DNA from: Fimbriimonadaceae bacterium | GTDB lineage: Bacteria > Armatimonadota > Fimbriimonadia > Fimbriimonadales > Fimbriimonadaceae | Assembly (NCBI GenBank): GCA_026129685.1 | Contig: JAHCHO010000002.1 | Coordinates: forward strand, 248,001 to 312,000 | Length of the DNA stretch: 64,000 bases | Reading direction: 5' to 3' | Shown: positions 1-9,043 of the stretch, piece by piece | How the letters are laid out: each line of letters begins with the position of its first letter | How positions within the stretch are numbered: the first letter of the stretch is position 1 | Notes under the pieces: generated by a model | Database searches by the model: none | What the model saw: only the letters and a program-made list of their open reading frames with translations | What the model was told of the DNA's origin: nothing | Made by a program: the position numbers and the translations under genes

Positions 1-1
1 C

Positions 2-265
2 GAGGTCCTTCGGCTGGACTACCTGGCGTTGCGGCAAGGGCCGGTCTGCTTCGCCTACGAGCCGCTCGACGGATTCGCCCGCGAGGCCACCGTGCGCATG
101 CCGACCCTCTTCGACGCGTCTCGATTCCGCGCCTCGAACGACGGAACGGGCTACGACCTCGACGCCCCGGGCCATGCGCCGATTCGGTTCGTTCCCTATG
201 CCAAGGCGGGACGAGAGCGTGCGGACGGCTGGCGAAACACCTGGCTCCCGGTGGTGTGGCAGTGA
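2..265 (+). CDS. C-terminal end of a GH127/DUF1680-like protein (5' truncated by window)
   Basis: An open frame enters from the left edge and stops at 263-265, giving about 87 residues. It contains 'ALRQGPVCFAYE', which resembles the 'RGP..Y..E' strand near the end of the DUF1680/GH127 beta-L-arabinofuranosidase fold. It closes with 'PYAKAGRERADGWRNTWLPV', comparable to the 'PYYAWANR...VW' tail of that family. The catalytic barrel lies outside the window, so activity cannot be judged. The TTG at 29 is internal and not a likely start. The next gene overlaps its stop, so the two are probably cotranscribed. Family assignment rests on short motifs only. Confidence 0.5.
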   Translation, partial: EVLRLDYLALRQGPVCFAYEPLDGFAREATVRMPTLFDASRFRASNDGTGYDLDAPGHAPIRFVPYAKAGRERADGWRNTWLPVVWQ

Positions 266-1377
266 CCGAAGCGAGGGCCGGACACGCCGGTCCGGACGTG
301 CGCGCCGACTGCCTGGTGACCGTACGCTACGACGACCAAGCTCGATTCGCGTTCGAGTCGCCCGTAGCCGCGCTCTACCGTGGCCAAACCGAGGTCCTCG
401 CGAGAAACGCGTTGGCGAGACTCGGCGCAAGCGGATGCTCGGTGGAAGTGGTGGACGCCGGAGCCCTTCCCTTCACGATCGTCGCGCGCCTCGAAGCGGC
501 GGTGCGACGGATGGGCCGAGCGAGGTCCGCCGCCCTGCCCACCGGGCCATCCCCCCTAACCCTCGACGAAGTTCGAGCCCGACGACTTCGGACCCGCCTC
601 TACCTGCCGGGGGACACCCCGAAGTTCTTTCCCAACGCCTGCCTCTACGGGGCGGACGCCTTGATCCTGGACCTCGAAGATTCGGTCGCGACGCCCGACA
701 AGGACCAGGCTAGGATCCTCGTCCGCGAAGCGCTGAGGACGCTCGACTTTGGGGAATCGCTCCGAACCGTCCGTATTGACGGTGTGGAAGACGTCGGGGC
801 GCTCGCGGGCTCGCCCGTCGACCTGTTCTTCGTTCCGAAGTGCGAGGACGTCCGCGACGTGCTGGCGGTCGTCGAACTCGCCCCGAACACGGCGGTGGTT
901 CCGATTCTGGAGTCCGCGTTGGCGGTGCAGCGAGCCTACGAGATCGCGTCGGCCCACCCCAACGTCGTCGCCCTCGCCCTCGGGGCCGAGGACTACCGCA
1001 AGGACTTGGGCGTCGATCGTTCGCCGGACGGCGCAGAGCTGGCCTGGGCGCTCGGCGCGCTCGTCAACGCCGCGCGGGCGGCCGGGGTCGCACCCCTCGG
1101 CTCCGTTTTCGCGGGGATCGACGACGATGCCGGCTTCGAGGCTTCCTGCCGCGCGATGCGGGCGCAAGGCTTCGTCGGAGTCGCCTGCCTCCATCCGCGC
1201 CAGGTCGGCTTGGCCCACCGGGCGTTCGCGCCGACCGAGGCCGAGTTGGAGAGGGCGCGAAGGGTCGTCGCCGCCTTCGAGGCGTCGCCCGGTGGCGCGA
1301 TCGCCGTCGACGGGCGAATGGTCGATCTTCCCATTTACCAGCGGGCGAAGTCCACCCTGCGGGAGGCGGGCGAATGA
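256..1377 (+). CDS. citE: citrate lyase gamma-like (CitD) and beta (CitE) fusion protein
   Basis: The 373-residue product joins two citrate lyase subunits that are normally separate. Residues ~15-95 resemble the acyl-carrier subunit CitD, including the late motif 'GALPFTIVARLEAAVRR'. Residues ~105-373 are a complete CitE of the HpcH/HpaI aldolase family, with 'LYLPGDTPKFF', 'ADALILDLEDSV' and 'GAEDYRKDLG'. CitE cleaves citryl-CoA or the citryl-carrier to oxaloacetate and acetyl-carrier. In CitD the phosphoribosyl-dephospho-CoA is attached to a serine in 'ES(G/S)D'; here that position reads 'VRAD' and no serine occurs before residue 35. The start is GTG 256 or GTG 262; the latter would give a GTGA overlap with the upstream stop. 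citF follows with an ATGA overlap. citC, citX and citG are not in the window. Confidence 0.85.
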   Translation: MAVTEARAGHAGPDVRADCLVTVRYDDQARFAFESPVAALYRGQTEVLARNALARLGASGCSVEVVDAGALPFTIVARLEAAVRRMGRARSAALPTGPSPLTLDEVRARRLRTRLYLPGDTPKFFPNACLYGADALILDLEDSVATPDKDQARILVREALRTLDFGESLRTVRIDGVEDVGALAGSPVDLFFVPKCEDVRDVLAVVELAPNTAVVPILESALAVQRAYEIASAHPNVVALALGAEDYRKDLGVDRSPDGAELAWALGALVNAARAAGVAPLGSVFAGIDDDAGFEASCRAMRAQGFVGVACLHPRQVGLAHRAFAPTEAELERARRVVAAFEASPGGAIAVDGRMVDLPIYQRAKSTLREAGE

Positions 1378-2945
1378 AGCGGTTCGAAACCTCCGAGTTC
1401 GTCGTGAACGGTGCCGGACGATCGGTTCCGTTGTTCTGCGACCGCCGATCCTGGCGCCCCTACGCGGAGCCGAGGGGCGTCCCCCCTCCCGTGGTCCGCG
1501 TCGAACGGGCGCCCCGGTCTTGTCGCGAGTTCCCGGCCTCGGGCGACAAGCGCGCCCCATCCTTGCGCGAGGCGATCGTCCGGGCAAACCTCCATGACGG
1601 GGCCACCATCTCGACCCACCACCACTTTCGCGACGGGGACCTGACCGCCCTCCAAGTCTTCGAGGTCGCCCGCGAACTCGGCTTGCGGAACTTGCGCTGG
1701 TTCCCCTCCGCCACGTTCCCCTGCCACCGAGCGCTGATCCCTTACCTTGAGGACGGGACGATCCGGTGCATCGAGGGGAGCCTCAACGGACCGCTGGGGG
1801 ACTTCGCCACGGACGGGCGGATGGGCGGCCCGTCCGTACTCCGTTCGCACGGGGGCCGATACCGGGCGGCGCAGGACGGGGAAGTGACCATCGACCTGGC
1901 GGTCATCGCCGCGCCCTGCGCGGACGCCTTTGGAAACGCGAACGGTCTTCGGGGGGCGGCGGCGTGCGGACCCCTCGGCTTCGCCTTGGCCGACGCCCAG
2001 TTCGCCGAACACGTGATCGTCGCGACCGACCGGTTGGAGCCGTTCCCGTGCGTCCCCTGGCATATCCAGGGCAACCACGTCGATCAGGTGGTCGTGCTCG
2101 AGCAGATCGGCGATCCGTCGAAAATCGTGTCCGGCACGACGAAGGTCACCCGCTCCCCGGACCGTCGGCTTATCGCGGAACTCGCGGCCGCTTTCGTCGA
2201 GAAGGCGGGCCTGATGCGCGAAGGGTTCTCCTTCCAAGCGGGGGCGGGCGGAACGAGTCTCGCGTTCACCATTTACCTCGCCGAGAGGATGCGCGCGGCC
2301 GGGGTCCGGGCGCGCTTTATCCGGGGCGGAGGGACCAAAGTGCTCGTCGAAATGCTCCGTGACGGTCTGGCCGACTACGTGCTCGACGGGCAGTGCTTCG
2401 ACCTCGACGCCGTCGCCTCGATGCGCGACGACCCCCGTCACCAGGCCACCAGCCCCTTCACGAGCTACAACTATCACGGCAAGGGCAACTTCGCTTCGAT
2501 TCTGGACCTTGCCGTCCTCGGGGCGACCGAGATCGACCTGGAGTTCAACGCGAACGTCGTCACCCACTCCGACGGACGCATCCAGCACGGCATCGGGGGC
2601 TGGCAGGACGCCCTGTTCGCGGGTTGCTCGATTCTTGCGGTGCCGACGTTCCGGAACCGTCTGCCCGTAATCCGGGATCGAGTGACCACCCTTTGCGCCC
2701 CCGGGGCGTTGGTGGACGTGGTGGTCACCGAGCGTGGCATCGCGATCAACCCGGCGAGGCCGGACCTGGTCGAGTCCGTCCGGGGCGCAGGCTTGCCGCT
2801 TCGCTCGCTCGAAGAACTGAAGGCCGAGGCGGAGAGGCTGTGCGGCACCCCGGAACCGGTCGCCTTTAGCGACGAACTCGTGGGCCTCGTCTCGTGGGTG
2901 GACGGCACCCTGATCGATTCCCTGTTCCGACCGGAGACCCCTTGA
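1374..2945 (+). CDS. citF: citrate lyase alpha subunit (citrate CoA-transferase)
   Basis: The 523-residue product has normal CitF length. The alpha subunit swaps the acetyl group on the carrier for citrate. Recognisable family segments include 'GATISTHHHFRDGD', 'IQGNHVDQVVVLEQIGDPSKI', 'FSFQAGAGGTSLAF' and 'HGIGGWQDALFAGCSILAVP'. The start is ATG 1374, which shares four bases (ATGA) with the CitDE stop, so translation is probably coupled. A longer in-frame open region upstream is only the shadow of citDE. Together the two genes encode all three citrate lyase subunits in two polypeptides. Confidence 0.9.
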   Translation: MKRFETSEFVVNGAGRSVPLFCDRRSWRPYAEPRGVPPPVVRVERAPRSCREFPASGDKRAPSLREAIVRANLHDGATISTHHHFRDGDLTALQVFEVARELGLRNLRWFPSATFPCHRALIPYLEDGTIRCIEGSLNGPLGDFATDGRMGGPSVLRSHGGRYRAAQDGEVTIDLAVIAAPCADAFGNANGLRGAAACGPLGFALADAQFAEHVIVATDRLEPFPCVPWHIQGNHVDQVVVLEQIGDPSKIVSGTTKVTRSPDRRLIAELAAAFVEKAGLMREGFSFQAGAGGTSLAFTIYLAERMRAAGVRARFIRGGGTKVLVEMLRDGLADYVLDGQCFDLDAVASMRDDPRHQATSPFTSYNYHGKGNFASILDLAVLGATEIDLEFNANVVTHSDGRIQHGIGGWQDALFAGCSILAVPTFRNRLPVIRDRVTTLCAPGALVDVVVTERGIAINPARPDLVESVRGAGLPLRSLEELKAEAERLCGTPEPVAFSDELVGLVSWVDGTLIDSLFRPETP

Positions 2946-2947
2946 CC

Positions 2948-4069
2948 ATGTTGACCCTTGCACTTCTGCTGTCCATGCGCGACGGAGGCGCCCCCGTGTC
3001 CGGATTCGACCCCAAAGCCGCCCAAGCGATCCTAGACCGGGCCGTCGCCGGCCGACTGGTTCCTTCGGCGAGTTTCGTCGCGAGCGAGAAAGGACGGACG
3101 ATGGCGTTCGTCGCCTCCGGGTTGGCGGATCGCGAAGCCAAGGTGCCGGTGACGCGCGACACCGTGTTCCAGATCATGTCCATGACGAAACCCGTCACCG
3201 CGGCGGCGGTGATGATCCTCGTGGACGAGGGCAAGGTCTCCTTGGGCGCCACGGTCGATCGGTACCTTCCCGAATTCGCGCGTCCATCGGTCAAATCCGG
3301 CGACGGCGTCAAGCCATCCCCACGCGCCCCGACAATCGCCGAACTCCTCACCCATACGTCTGGCATGGACCCCGACAATCCCCCCGGGGTGAGCGACGAG
3401 GACAAGCGCCGGATGACCCTTGGGGCGTACACCGCGTTGATCGCGAGGATGCCCCTCAACACCGAACCCGGGGCGAGAGTGCGCTACTCGGGAACCGGGT
3501 ACACGGTCCTGGGTCGGCTTGTCGAGGTCGTCGCGAAGGAACCGTTCGAGCGGTTCGTCAACCGTCGCCTGTTCGAACCGCTCGGCATGAAGCGCACGTG
3601 GTTCTTCCTGCCCACCGCGCAACGACCTCGGTTGGCGAGGATGTACGTCGAGCCCGAGGCGGGATGGAAGGAGCTTGGCGAGGACCCCTTCCGAAACGGG
3701 GCCAAGCTCCCGAATCCGGCGGGCGGGTTGTATTCGACCGCCGAGGACATGGCGCGCTTCATGTCCCTGTTCGCGAACGGTGGCAAGGCGGGTCGCCGTG
3801 TCGTCCTCAAACCCGAGTCGGTTCGCCGCATGACCACCCCCCAACTGAGACCGGGGCTGCCAGGAAGCGAATCCGGCTCCGACTGGGCCCTCGGCATGGT
3901 GGTCTACAAGGGCGACCGGCCCCTTGCCGGCTCCTTTGGGCATACGGGCGCGTTCGGGACGGCGATGTGGGCGGACCCCAAGAGCAGCCGGGTCGGCGTG
4001 TTCATGACTCAGTGCTTCGGCCCGACCGTCGCCATCCGCGAGGACCTGGCGCGACTCTTGCGCCCCTGA
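2948..4069 (+). CDS. serine hydrolase, beta-lactamase class C / penicillin-binding protein family
   Basis: The 373-residue protein belongs to the class C beta-lactamase-like serine hydrolases (esterases, D-aminopeptidases, PBP-like proteins). The SxxK nucleophile motif is 'SMTK' (near residue 80), the second motif Y-x-x is in 'VRYSGTGYTVLG', and the third is 'GHTGAFG', the HTG variant of KTG. A short hydrophobic N-terminus ('LTLALLLS') may be a weak export signal. ATG 2948 is preferred over an upstream in-frame start that lies inside citF. It begins three bases after the citF stop, so it may be read through from that operon. The substrate cannot be predicted. Confidence 0.85.
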   Translation: MLTLALLLSMRDGGAPVSGFDPKAAQAILDRAVAGRLVPSASFVASEKGRTMAFVASGLADREAKVPVTRDTVFQIMSMTKPVTAAAVMILVDEGKVSLGATVDRYLPEFARPSVKSGDGVKPSPRAPTIAELLTHTSGMDPDNPPGVSDEDKRRMTLGAYTALIARMPLNTEPGARVRYSGTGYTVLGRLVEVVAKEPFERFVNRRLFEPLGMKRTWFFLPTAQRPRLARMYVEPEAGWKELGEDPFRNGAKLPNPAGGLYSTAEDMARFMSLFANGGKAGRRVVLKPESVRRMTTPQLRPGLPGSESGSDWALGMVVYKGDRPLAGSFGHTGAFGTAMWADPKSSRVGVFMTQCFGPTVAIREDLARLLRP

Positions 4070-4106
4070 CGGCCCCGGGTCCGGGCATCCATAATAGGAA
4101 CGCCCC

Positions 4107-6317
4107 ATGCCCCTTGACCTGGAATCCCTCAATCCTGCCCAGCGCGAGGCCGTCGAATGGCCCGGCGGGCCGATGCTCGTGTTCGCAGGGGCGGGTTCGG
4201 GCAAGACGAGGGTCATCACCACCCGAATCGCCCGCCTGATCGAGGACGGCGTCTGGCCCTCGAGAATCCTCGCCGTCACCTTCACCAACAAAGCGGCCAA
4301 AGAGATGCGGGAACGCGTCGCCAACCTCGCCGAGGCCGACGTCAAGAACATGTGGATCGGCACCTTCCACGCCGTCTGCGGGCGAATGCTGCGGATGGAC
4401 GGCCAGGCGATCGGGATCGACCGCAACTTCGTCGTCTACGACGACGCCGACCAGCTCAGCCTCGTCCGCGACATCCTCAAGCGCAAGAACGTGGACGACA
4501 AGAGCGTCCAGCCCCGGGCGCTACTTAGCGAGATCAGCTCCGCCAAGGAGAAGCTCCAGTCGCCCGAGAAGTACGCGGAGCGCGCCGCCGGGTTCTTCGA
4601 GCGCATCTGCGCCGACGTCTACAAGCAATATCAGGCCGGTCTGCGCCGGGCCAACGCCCTCGATTTCGACGACCTGCTCGGCATGGCCGTTCGGTTGCTG
4701 AGGGAGCGCGAGGACGTGCGCACGAAGTACCAGGAACGCTTCCAGCACCTGCTGGTGGACGAGTATCAAGACGTCAACCTGGCCCAATACGAACTGGTGC
4801 GGGCGGTGGGGGACGGAAGCCGCAACATCATGGTGGTCGGCGACGACGACCAGTCGATCTACGCCTGGCGGGGCGCCGACGTCGAACTCATCCTGCGCTT
4901 CGGGTCCGACTATCCCGACGCCAAGGTGATCAAATTGGAGCGAAACTACCGCTCCACCCAGATCATCCTCGACGCTGCCTACGAGGTGATCAAGAACAAC
5001 CGAGCCCGCGCCGACAAGCGGCTCTGGACCGACCGCAAGGGCGGGGCTTCCATCACCCTCAGCGAGGCGGGGACGGAGCAGGACGAGGCGATGATGGTCG
5101 CCGACGCCATCCAGCGCCTGGTCAACGCCGGCGTCCGGCGATGGGGCGACTTCGCGGTTCTCTACCGGATGAACGCTCAGAGCCGTGTGCTGGAAGAGGC
5201 GTTCCTCATGCTGAGGATTCCCCATGTGCTGGTCGGTGGGGTTCGGTTCTACGAGCGCAAGGAGGTCAAGGACATGATGAGCTACCTGCGCCTCGCGTGG
5301 AACCCCTTGGACGATGCCTCCTTCCGCCGCATCGTAAACGTTCCCACGCGCGGACTCGGCGCCACCTCTCTGGCCGAGATCGGCGCTTACGCCGCCGCCA
5401 AGGGCCTTTCGCTGTTCCAAGCTGCCGCCACGCAGGAGGTCCAGGCGAGCCTCGCGCGAAAGGCGGCAAGTTCCCTGCGCGCGTTCGTGTCCGTGCTCGA
5501 GGAAGCGACCCACCTGGCCCAAGAGGGGCGCGTCACCCCCGTCCTGATGAAACTGATGAACGACTCGGGGTACCTCGAGTCGGTTCGGACGGACGCGAGC
5601 CGCGAGGGCGTCGATCGCCTCGGAAACCTCCAGGAACTGCAGAACGTGACCGCCCAGTACGACGAGACCGCGGACGAGCCGACCCTCGGCGAGTTCCTCG
5701 AGAACGTTGCCCTGGTGGCCGACGTGGACACCTTGACGTCGGCGGGAGAGGGGGTCACGCTCATGACGCTGCACTCGGCCAAAGGCCTCGAGTTCCCCGT
5801 CGTGTACCTGGTAGGACTCGAGGAAGGTCTGTTCCCGCATTCCCGGTCCCTCAACTCCGATTCGGGCATCGAAGAGGAGCGGCGGCTCTGCTACGTCGGA
5901 ATGACCCGCGCCAAGGAGGAATTGCACCTCTTTCACGCCCACCGGCGCGCGCTTTTCGGCCAGCCCACCTTCAACCCACGCTCCCGGTTCCTCGACGAGA
6001 TTCCCGACGCGCTGCTCGCCTCGCCGAAGCTGTATCGAAGGGACCACCAACTCCGCTCCGAGCCCGGTAGGCGGGTCGAGTCCGGCATGGCGCCGCCCGA
6101 TGGGGGAGGAGCGTCGTTCCGTCGGGACGCGCCCCGGTCCGTCCCGTGGAACGCCCCATTCGAGGTTGGCACGAGGGTGCGACACGCGAAGTTCGGCGTC
6201 GGGGTCGTCGTGGCGTGCAGCCCCCTGCGCGACGACGCCGAGGTCACCGTCGCGTTCCCCGGGGCGATGGGCGTCAAGAAGCTCGTGCAAAGCTTGGCTA
6301 AACTGGTTCCCGAATGA
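4107..6317 (+). CDS. pcrA: ATP-dependent DNA helicase, UvrD/PcrA family
   Basis: The 736-residue superfamily 1A 3'-5' helicase acts in repair and replication-fork maintenance. It has the Q-motif start 'LNPAQREAVEWPGGPMLVFA', Walker A 'AGAGSGKT', 'AVTFTNKAAKEMRERV', the DExx box 'VDEYQDVN', 'GDDDQSIYAWRGAD' and 'LTLHSAKGLEFPVVYLVG'-type motifs V-VI ('MTLHSAKGLEF', 'YVGMTRAKEEL'). The C-terminal ~50 residues form the Tudor-like PcrA tail ('VRHAKFGVGVVVA...KKLVQSLAKLVP') that binds RNA polymerase in PcrA. ATG 4107 follows a -10-like CATAAT at 4090-4095. The stop overlaps the next gene by four bases. Confidence 0.93.
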   Translation: MPLDLESLNPAQREAVEWPGGPMLVFAGAGSGKTRVITTRIARLIEDGVWPSRILAVTFTNKAAKEMRERVANLAEADVKNMWIGTFHAVCGRMLRMDGQAIGIDRNFVVYDDADQLSLVRDILKRKNVDDKSVQPRALLSEISSAKEKLQSPEKYAERAAGFFERICADVYKQYQAGLRRANALDFDDLLGMAVRLLREREDVRTKYQERFQHLLVDEYQDVNLAQYELVRAVGDGSRNIMVVGDDDQSIYAWRGADVELILRFGSDYPDAKVIKLERNYRSTQIILDAAYEVIKNNRARADKRLWTDRKGGASITLSEAGTEQDEAMMVADAIQRLVNAGVRRWGDFAVLYRMNAQSRVLEEAFLMLRIPHVLVGGVRFYERKEVKDMMSYLRLAWNPLDDASFRRIVNVPTRGLGATSLAEIGAYAAAKGLSLFQAAATQEVQASLARKAASSLRAFVSVLEEATHLAQEGRVTPVLMKLMNDSGYLESVRTDASREGVDRLGNLQELQNVTAQYDETADEPTLGEFLENVALVADVDTLTSAGEGVTLMTLHSAKGLEFPVVYLVGLEEGLFPHSRSLNSDSGIEEERRLCYVGMTRAKEELHLFHAHRRALFGQPTFNPRSRFLDEIPDALLASPKLYRRDHQLRSEPGRRVESGMAPPDGGGASFRRDAPRSVPWNAPFEVGTRVRHAKFGVGVVVACSPLRDDAEVTVAFPGAMGVKKLVQSLAKLVPE

Positions 6318-6877
6318 AGCGCCTTGCGTACCTCCTGCTCCTCGGATCGGCGGTCGCCGGGTGCGGCAAGCGTTCGGAGCACTTTCCTCTTCGGGTGGGG
6401 GACGCCCGCGTCTACGAGGTGGAAGGGGGCTTCGTCGCCGGCGCGGACGAGGTGAGGGTAGCCGACACCACGACGATCCTCGATCACCCGGGGTTCGCGC
6501 TCGAGGGCGCCTTTGGACCGGCCCGGGTGGCGTGGGTCGGCGACACGCTCTTGGCGGAGGACCTTGCGAACACACGCTTCCGACCGCCCATCCCGATCCT
6601 TGTGGAGGACCTCGGCAAGCCGGAGCGAGAGTGGCGCGGCGCGATGGTCACGATGGGCCGGCTCCTGAACGCGACCGCGACCCTCGTTCAGGAGCCGAAG
6701 ACCCTCGACCTGGGCAGCCGGAAGTACCAAACCATCCACGCGCTGCTCTCGATCAGCGCGCCCGGCACCGAAATCGAGGTGTCCATGTGGTACGCCAAGG
6801 GCATCGGGCCGGTGCGTTGGGAGGAGCGCATCAACCAGGTTCGTGTCTTGAAGGCCGACTACGTGAGCGGGAAGTAG
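6314..6877 (+). CDS. putative lipoprotein of unknown function
   Basis: A 187-residue protein opens with a lipoprotein signal, 'MKRLAYLLLLGSAVAGCGKR', with lipobox VAGC (Cys 17). The rest is predicted beta-rich with no recognised domain. Its layout is a 'LRVGDARVYEVEGG' start, a central repeat-poor region and 'MWYAKGIGPVRWEERI' near the end, a layout common in exported beta-sheet proteins of this group. The 14658-15359 protein has a similar 'LKVGDIFVYEM' start. It overlaps the helicase stop by ATGA and abuts the acetyltransferase gene with no gap, so it is in an operon with both. Confidence 0.75.
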   Translation: MKRLAYLLLLGSAVAGCGKRSEHFPLRVGDARVYEVEGGFVAGADEVRVADTTTILDHPGFALEGAFGPARVAWVGDTLLAEDLANTRFRPPIPILVEDLGKPEREWRGAMVTMGRLLNATATLVQEPKTLDLGSRKYQTIHALLSISAPGTEIEVSMWYAKGIGPVRWEERINQVRVLKADYVSGK

Positions 6878-7714
6878 ATGAGCGAACTCAGGATCCAAAC
6901 GATGGGGCGCGAAGACCTGGACCTCGCGATCGAGTGGGCCGCGAGGGAGGGCTGGAACCCGGGTCTCGGCGACGCCGATCCCTTCTTCGCCGCCGACCCG
7001 AACGGCTTCTTCATGGGATTCCTCGACGGCACCCCCGTCTCGTGCGTCTCGGCGGTGGCTTACGGCGAACGCTTTGGGTTCGTCGGGTTCTATATCGTCG
7101 TCCCCGAGGCGCGCGGACGCGGATTGGGGCTCGCTACCTGGAACCACGCTCTCGCGTACCTGGGTGACCGATCGATCGGGCTGGATGGGGTCGTCGCCCA
7201 ACAGGAGACCTACCGCCGTGGCGGATTTGAACTCGCCTACCGCAACATTCGGTTCGAAGGTCCTGGCCTTGAAGACCCCCCGACCGGACTGACGGACCCC
7301 GAGGACCTCGATCCGACCGAGGTCGTGAGGTACCTACGGGGCACCTATCCGGCGCCTCGAAACGGATTCCACAAGCTCTGGTGGACCCAGCCCGGCGCCG
7401 TTCGAGTCGCGGTTTGGCGGGACGGTCAGATTCGTGGCCTTGGCCTCATGCGACGCTGCCGTGTGGGCTGGAAGATCGGGCCGCTCGTCGCCGACGATCC
7501 GGACATCGCCGACCGGCTCTTCCGCGGCCTGGCTTGCCGAGCCGGGCAGGGACCGGTGTATCTCGACGTCCCGGAGCCGAACGAAGTCGGTCTCGCCCTG
7601 GCCTCCCGCTACGGCATGACGCCCGCTTTCGAGACCGCCCGCATGTACCGAGGTCCCATGCCGGACACGGACCTTAGCCGCCTCTTCGGCGTGACCACCT
7701 TCGAACTCGGGTAG
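6878..7714 (+). CDS. GNAT-family N-acetyltransferase, two-lobed
   Basis: The 278-residue protein has an N-terminal GNAT domain (~residues 4-130) whose acetyl-CoA pyrophosphate loop is 'PEARGRGLGLATW'. It is followed by 'GDRSIGLDGVVAQQETYRRGGF', typical of the GNAT subset with a C-terminal GNAT-like domain (Acetyltransf_18). The C-terminal half, from 'PRNGFHKLWWTQP' onward, is a second lobe. It would move an acetyl group from acetyl-CoA to an amine; the acceptor is unknown. The ATG directly follows the stop of the lipoprotein gene. Confidence 0.75.
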   Translation: MSELRIQTMGREDLDLAIEWAAREGWNPGLGDADPFFAADPNGFFMGFLDGTPVSCVSAVAYGERFGFVGFYIVVPEARGRGLGLATWNHALAYLGDRSIGLDGVVAQQETYRRGGFELAYRNIRFEGPGLEDPPTGLTDPEDLDPTEVVRYLRGTYPAPRNGFHKLWWTQPGAVRVAVWRDGQIRGLGLMRRCRVGWKIGPLVADDPDIADRLFRGLACRAGQGPVYLDVPEPNEVGLALASRYGMTPAFETARMYRGPMPDTDLSRLFGVTTFELG

Positions 7715-7726
7715 AAAAGGGGCGTC

Positions 7727-8332
7727 ATGCCCCGACTCGTCCTCGTTCGCCACGGTCAATCGCTTTGGAACCTTGAGAATCGCTTCACGGGCTGGGTCGA
7801 CGTCCCGCTCACCGAACAGGGCGAAGAGGAGGCGCGACGCGCCGGGGAACGGCTGATCGGCATGGAGTTCGACGTCGCCTACACGAGCGCCCTCACCCGG
7901 GCCCAAGAAACGCTTCGCCTGATCCTGGAGACGATGGGCGTCCAGGTTCCCATCATCCGCGATCAGGCGCTGAACGAGCGTCACTACGGCGACCTGCAAG
8001 GACTGAACAAGGACGACATGCGAAAGAAGTTCGGCGAGGAGCAGGTCAAGTTGTGGCGCCGCAGCTACGACGTGCCACCCCCGAACGGCGAGGCTCTGAA
8101 GGACACCGCCGCGCGCACCCTCCCCTTCTTCGAGCGGGCCATCCTTGGCGACATACGCCAGGGCAAGACCATCCTCGTCGTCGCCCACGGGAACTCGAAC
8201 CGCTCGATCGTGATGGCGCTCGACAAGCTCACCGAGCAACAGGTGATCGAGCTGAACCTGGAGACGGGCGTTCCGCTCGTCTACGACCTGGCCCCCGACG
8301 GCGAAGTGCTCTCCAAAAGCGTGTTGGCCTAG
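7727..8332 (+). CDS. gpmA: 2,3-bisphosphoglycerate-dependent phosphoglycerate mutase
   Basis: This glycolytic enzyme interconverts 3- and 2-phosphoglycerate. The phospho-histidine motif '[10 protein letters not shown]' is at residues 5-14. The family signatures '[14 protein letters not shown]', '[12 protein letters not shown]' and '[13 protein letters not shown]' follow, with the second catalytic His in '[15 protein letters not shown]'. At 201 residues it is shorter than the usual ~230-250 but all motifs are intact. Its TAG stop shares the tetranucleotide CTAG (8329-8332) with the stop of the convergent PIN-domain gene. Confidence 0.9.
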   Translation: MPRLVLVRHGQSLWNLENRFTGWVDVPLTEQGEEEARRAGERLIGMEFDVAYTSALTRAQETLRLILETMGVQVPIIRDQALNERHYGDLQGLNKDDMRKKFGEEQVKLWRRSYDVPPPNGEALKDTAARTLPFFERAILGDIRQGKTILVVAHGNSNRSIVMALDKLTEQQVIELNLETGVPLVYDLAPDGEVLSKSVLA

Positions 8333-8742
8333 GCGACGAAGGGGTTCCGGACCGTCACGCCACCGATCCGTAGCCCGTCTTGGAGGTCCTCGGTGAGGAG
8401 GGTACGGCACCCCGCCTCGTCGGCGGTCGCGACCAGCACCGAGTCCCAGAAGCTCAGTTGGTAACGATCCGAGATCGCGATCCCACGGTAGATGATCGGG
8501 CGGGTCACAAGGATGAGGGGGAACGTTTCGAGGCCCGCCAGGAAACCCCTCGCCTCGCTCACCGAGTAGCCGACCCGCTTCAAGAGGTTGACGTACGTCT
8601 CCTGGATCACCTGGGTGGAAAACGCGAGGTCGGCATGGTTTTCCACCAGGACCGTACGGGCTCGGGCTCCCTTCGGGTCGTCCTCGCCACGACCCGCCGC
8701 GTACACGAGGATATTGGTGTCCACCAACATTGGCGTCGTCAT
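8329..8742 (-). CDS. PIN-domain ribonuclease toxin (VapC-like)
   Basis: The 137-residue protein has a PIN fold: '[12 protein letters not shown]' with the first catalytic Asp, a conserved Glu in '[10 protein letters not shown]', and acidic residues in '[11 protein letters not shown]' and '[10 protein letters not shown]'. These coordinate Mg2+ for RNA cleavage in VapC toxins. It overlaps the upstream ribbon-helix-helix gene by ATGA (8739-8742), the usual toxin-antitoxin arrangement with antitoxin first. RNA target unknown. It converges on gpmA with a 4-base overlap of the two stops. Confidence 0.85.
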   Translation of the reverse strand: MTTPMLVDTNILVYAAGRGEDDPKGARARTVLVENHADLAFSTQVIQETYVNLLKRVGYSVSEARGFLAGLETFPLILVTRPIIYRGIAISDRYQLSFWDSVLVATADEAGCRTLLTEDLQDGLRIGGVTVRNPFVA

Positions 8743-8984
8743 CGCTCGTGCGCCTCGTCACGCGTCATGGGCGGCCCGTCCATCGTCTTGCCGACCTTCT
8801 GGACGAACTCGAAAAGCTCCTCGATCGCCGCCTGGGTCATCGCCCGCCCGCGTTGGTCCGACTGAACGATCGCGTCCGAAACCGCCCCTCGTACAAATGC
8901 GCTCAGGCTGATCCCCCGCGAGGCCGACTCGATCCGAGCCCTGCGCAACAGGTCTTCTTCCAGCGTCACCGTCACGTTCTTCAT
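8739..8984 (-). CDS. ribbon-helix-helix antitoxin partner of the PIN toxin
   Basis: The 81-residue protein begins 'MKNVTVTLEEDLLRRARI', a beta strand plus helix typical of ribbon-helix-helix repressors, followed by 'GISLSAFVRGAVSDAI'. The acidic, flexible C-terminus probably wraps the toxin. It would repress its own promoter and neutralise the PIN protein. The minus-strand ATG lies 6 bases after a TACACT -10 element (8996-8991), so the transcript is predicted to be leaderless. Confidence 0.78.
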   Translation of the reverse strand: MKNVTVTLEEDLLRRARIESASRGISLSAFVRGAVSDAIVQSDQRGRAMTQAAIEELFEFVQKVGKTMDGPPMTRDEAHER

Positions 8985-8990
8985 GCGGTC

Positions 8991-8996
8991 AGTGTA
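8991..8996 (-). promoter_or_regulatory. -10 element TACACT of the antitoxin-toxin operon
   Basis: TACACT on the minus strand ends 6 bases before the antitoxin ATG. There is no Shine-Dalgarno sequence in the gap. This predicts a transcript starting at or next to the start codon. Confidence 0.5.
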
Positions 8997-9043
8997 ACAC
9001 GAGATTCGTGTTTTCGTGCCGATCGCATAGGCCCATCGGGGGC

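Noticed and set aside
840-1373. In-frame extension of citF upstream of ATG 1374
   Set aside because: The extension lies inside citDE in another frame, is Arg/Pro-rich, and the ATGA overlap gives a better start.
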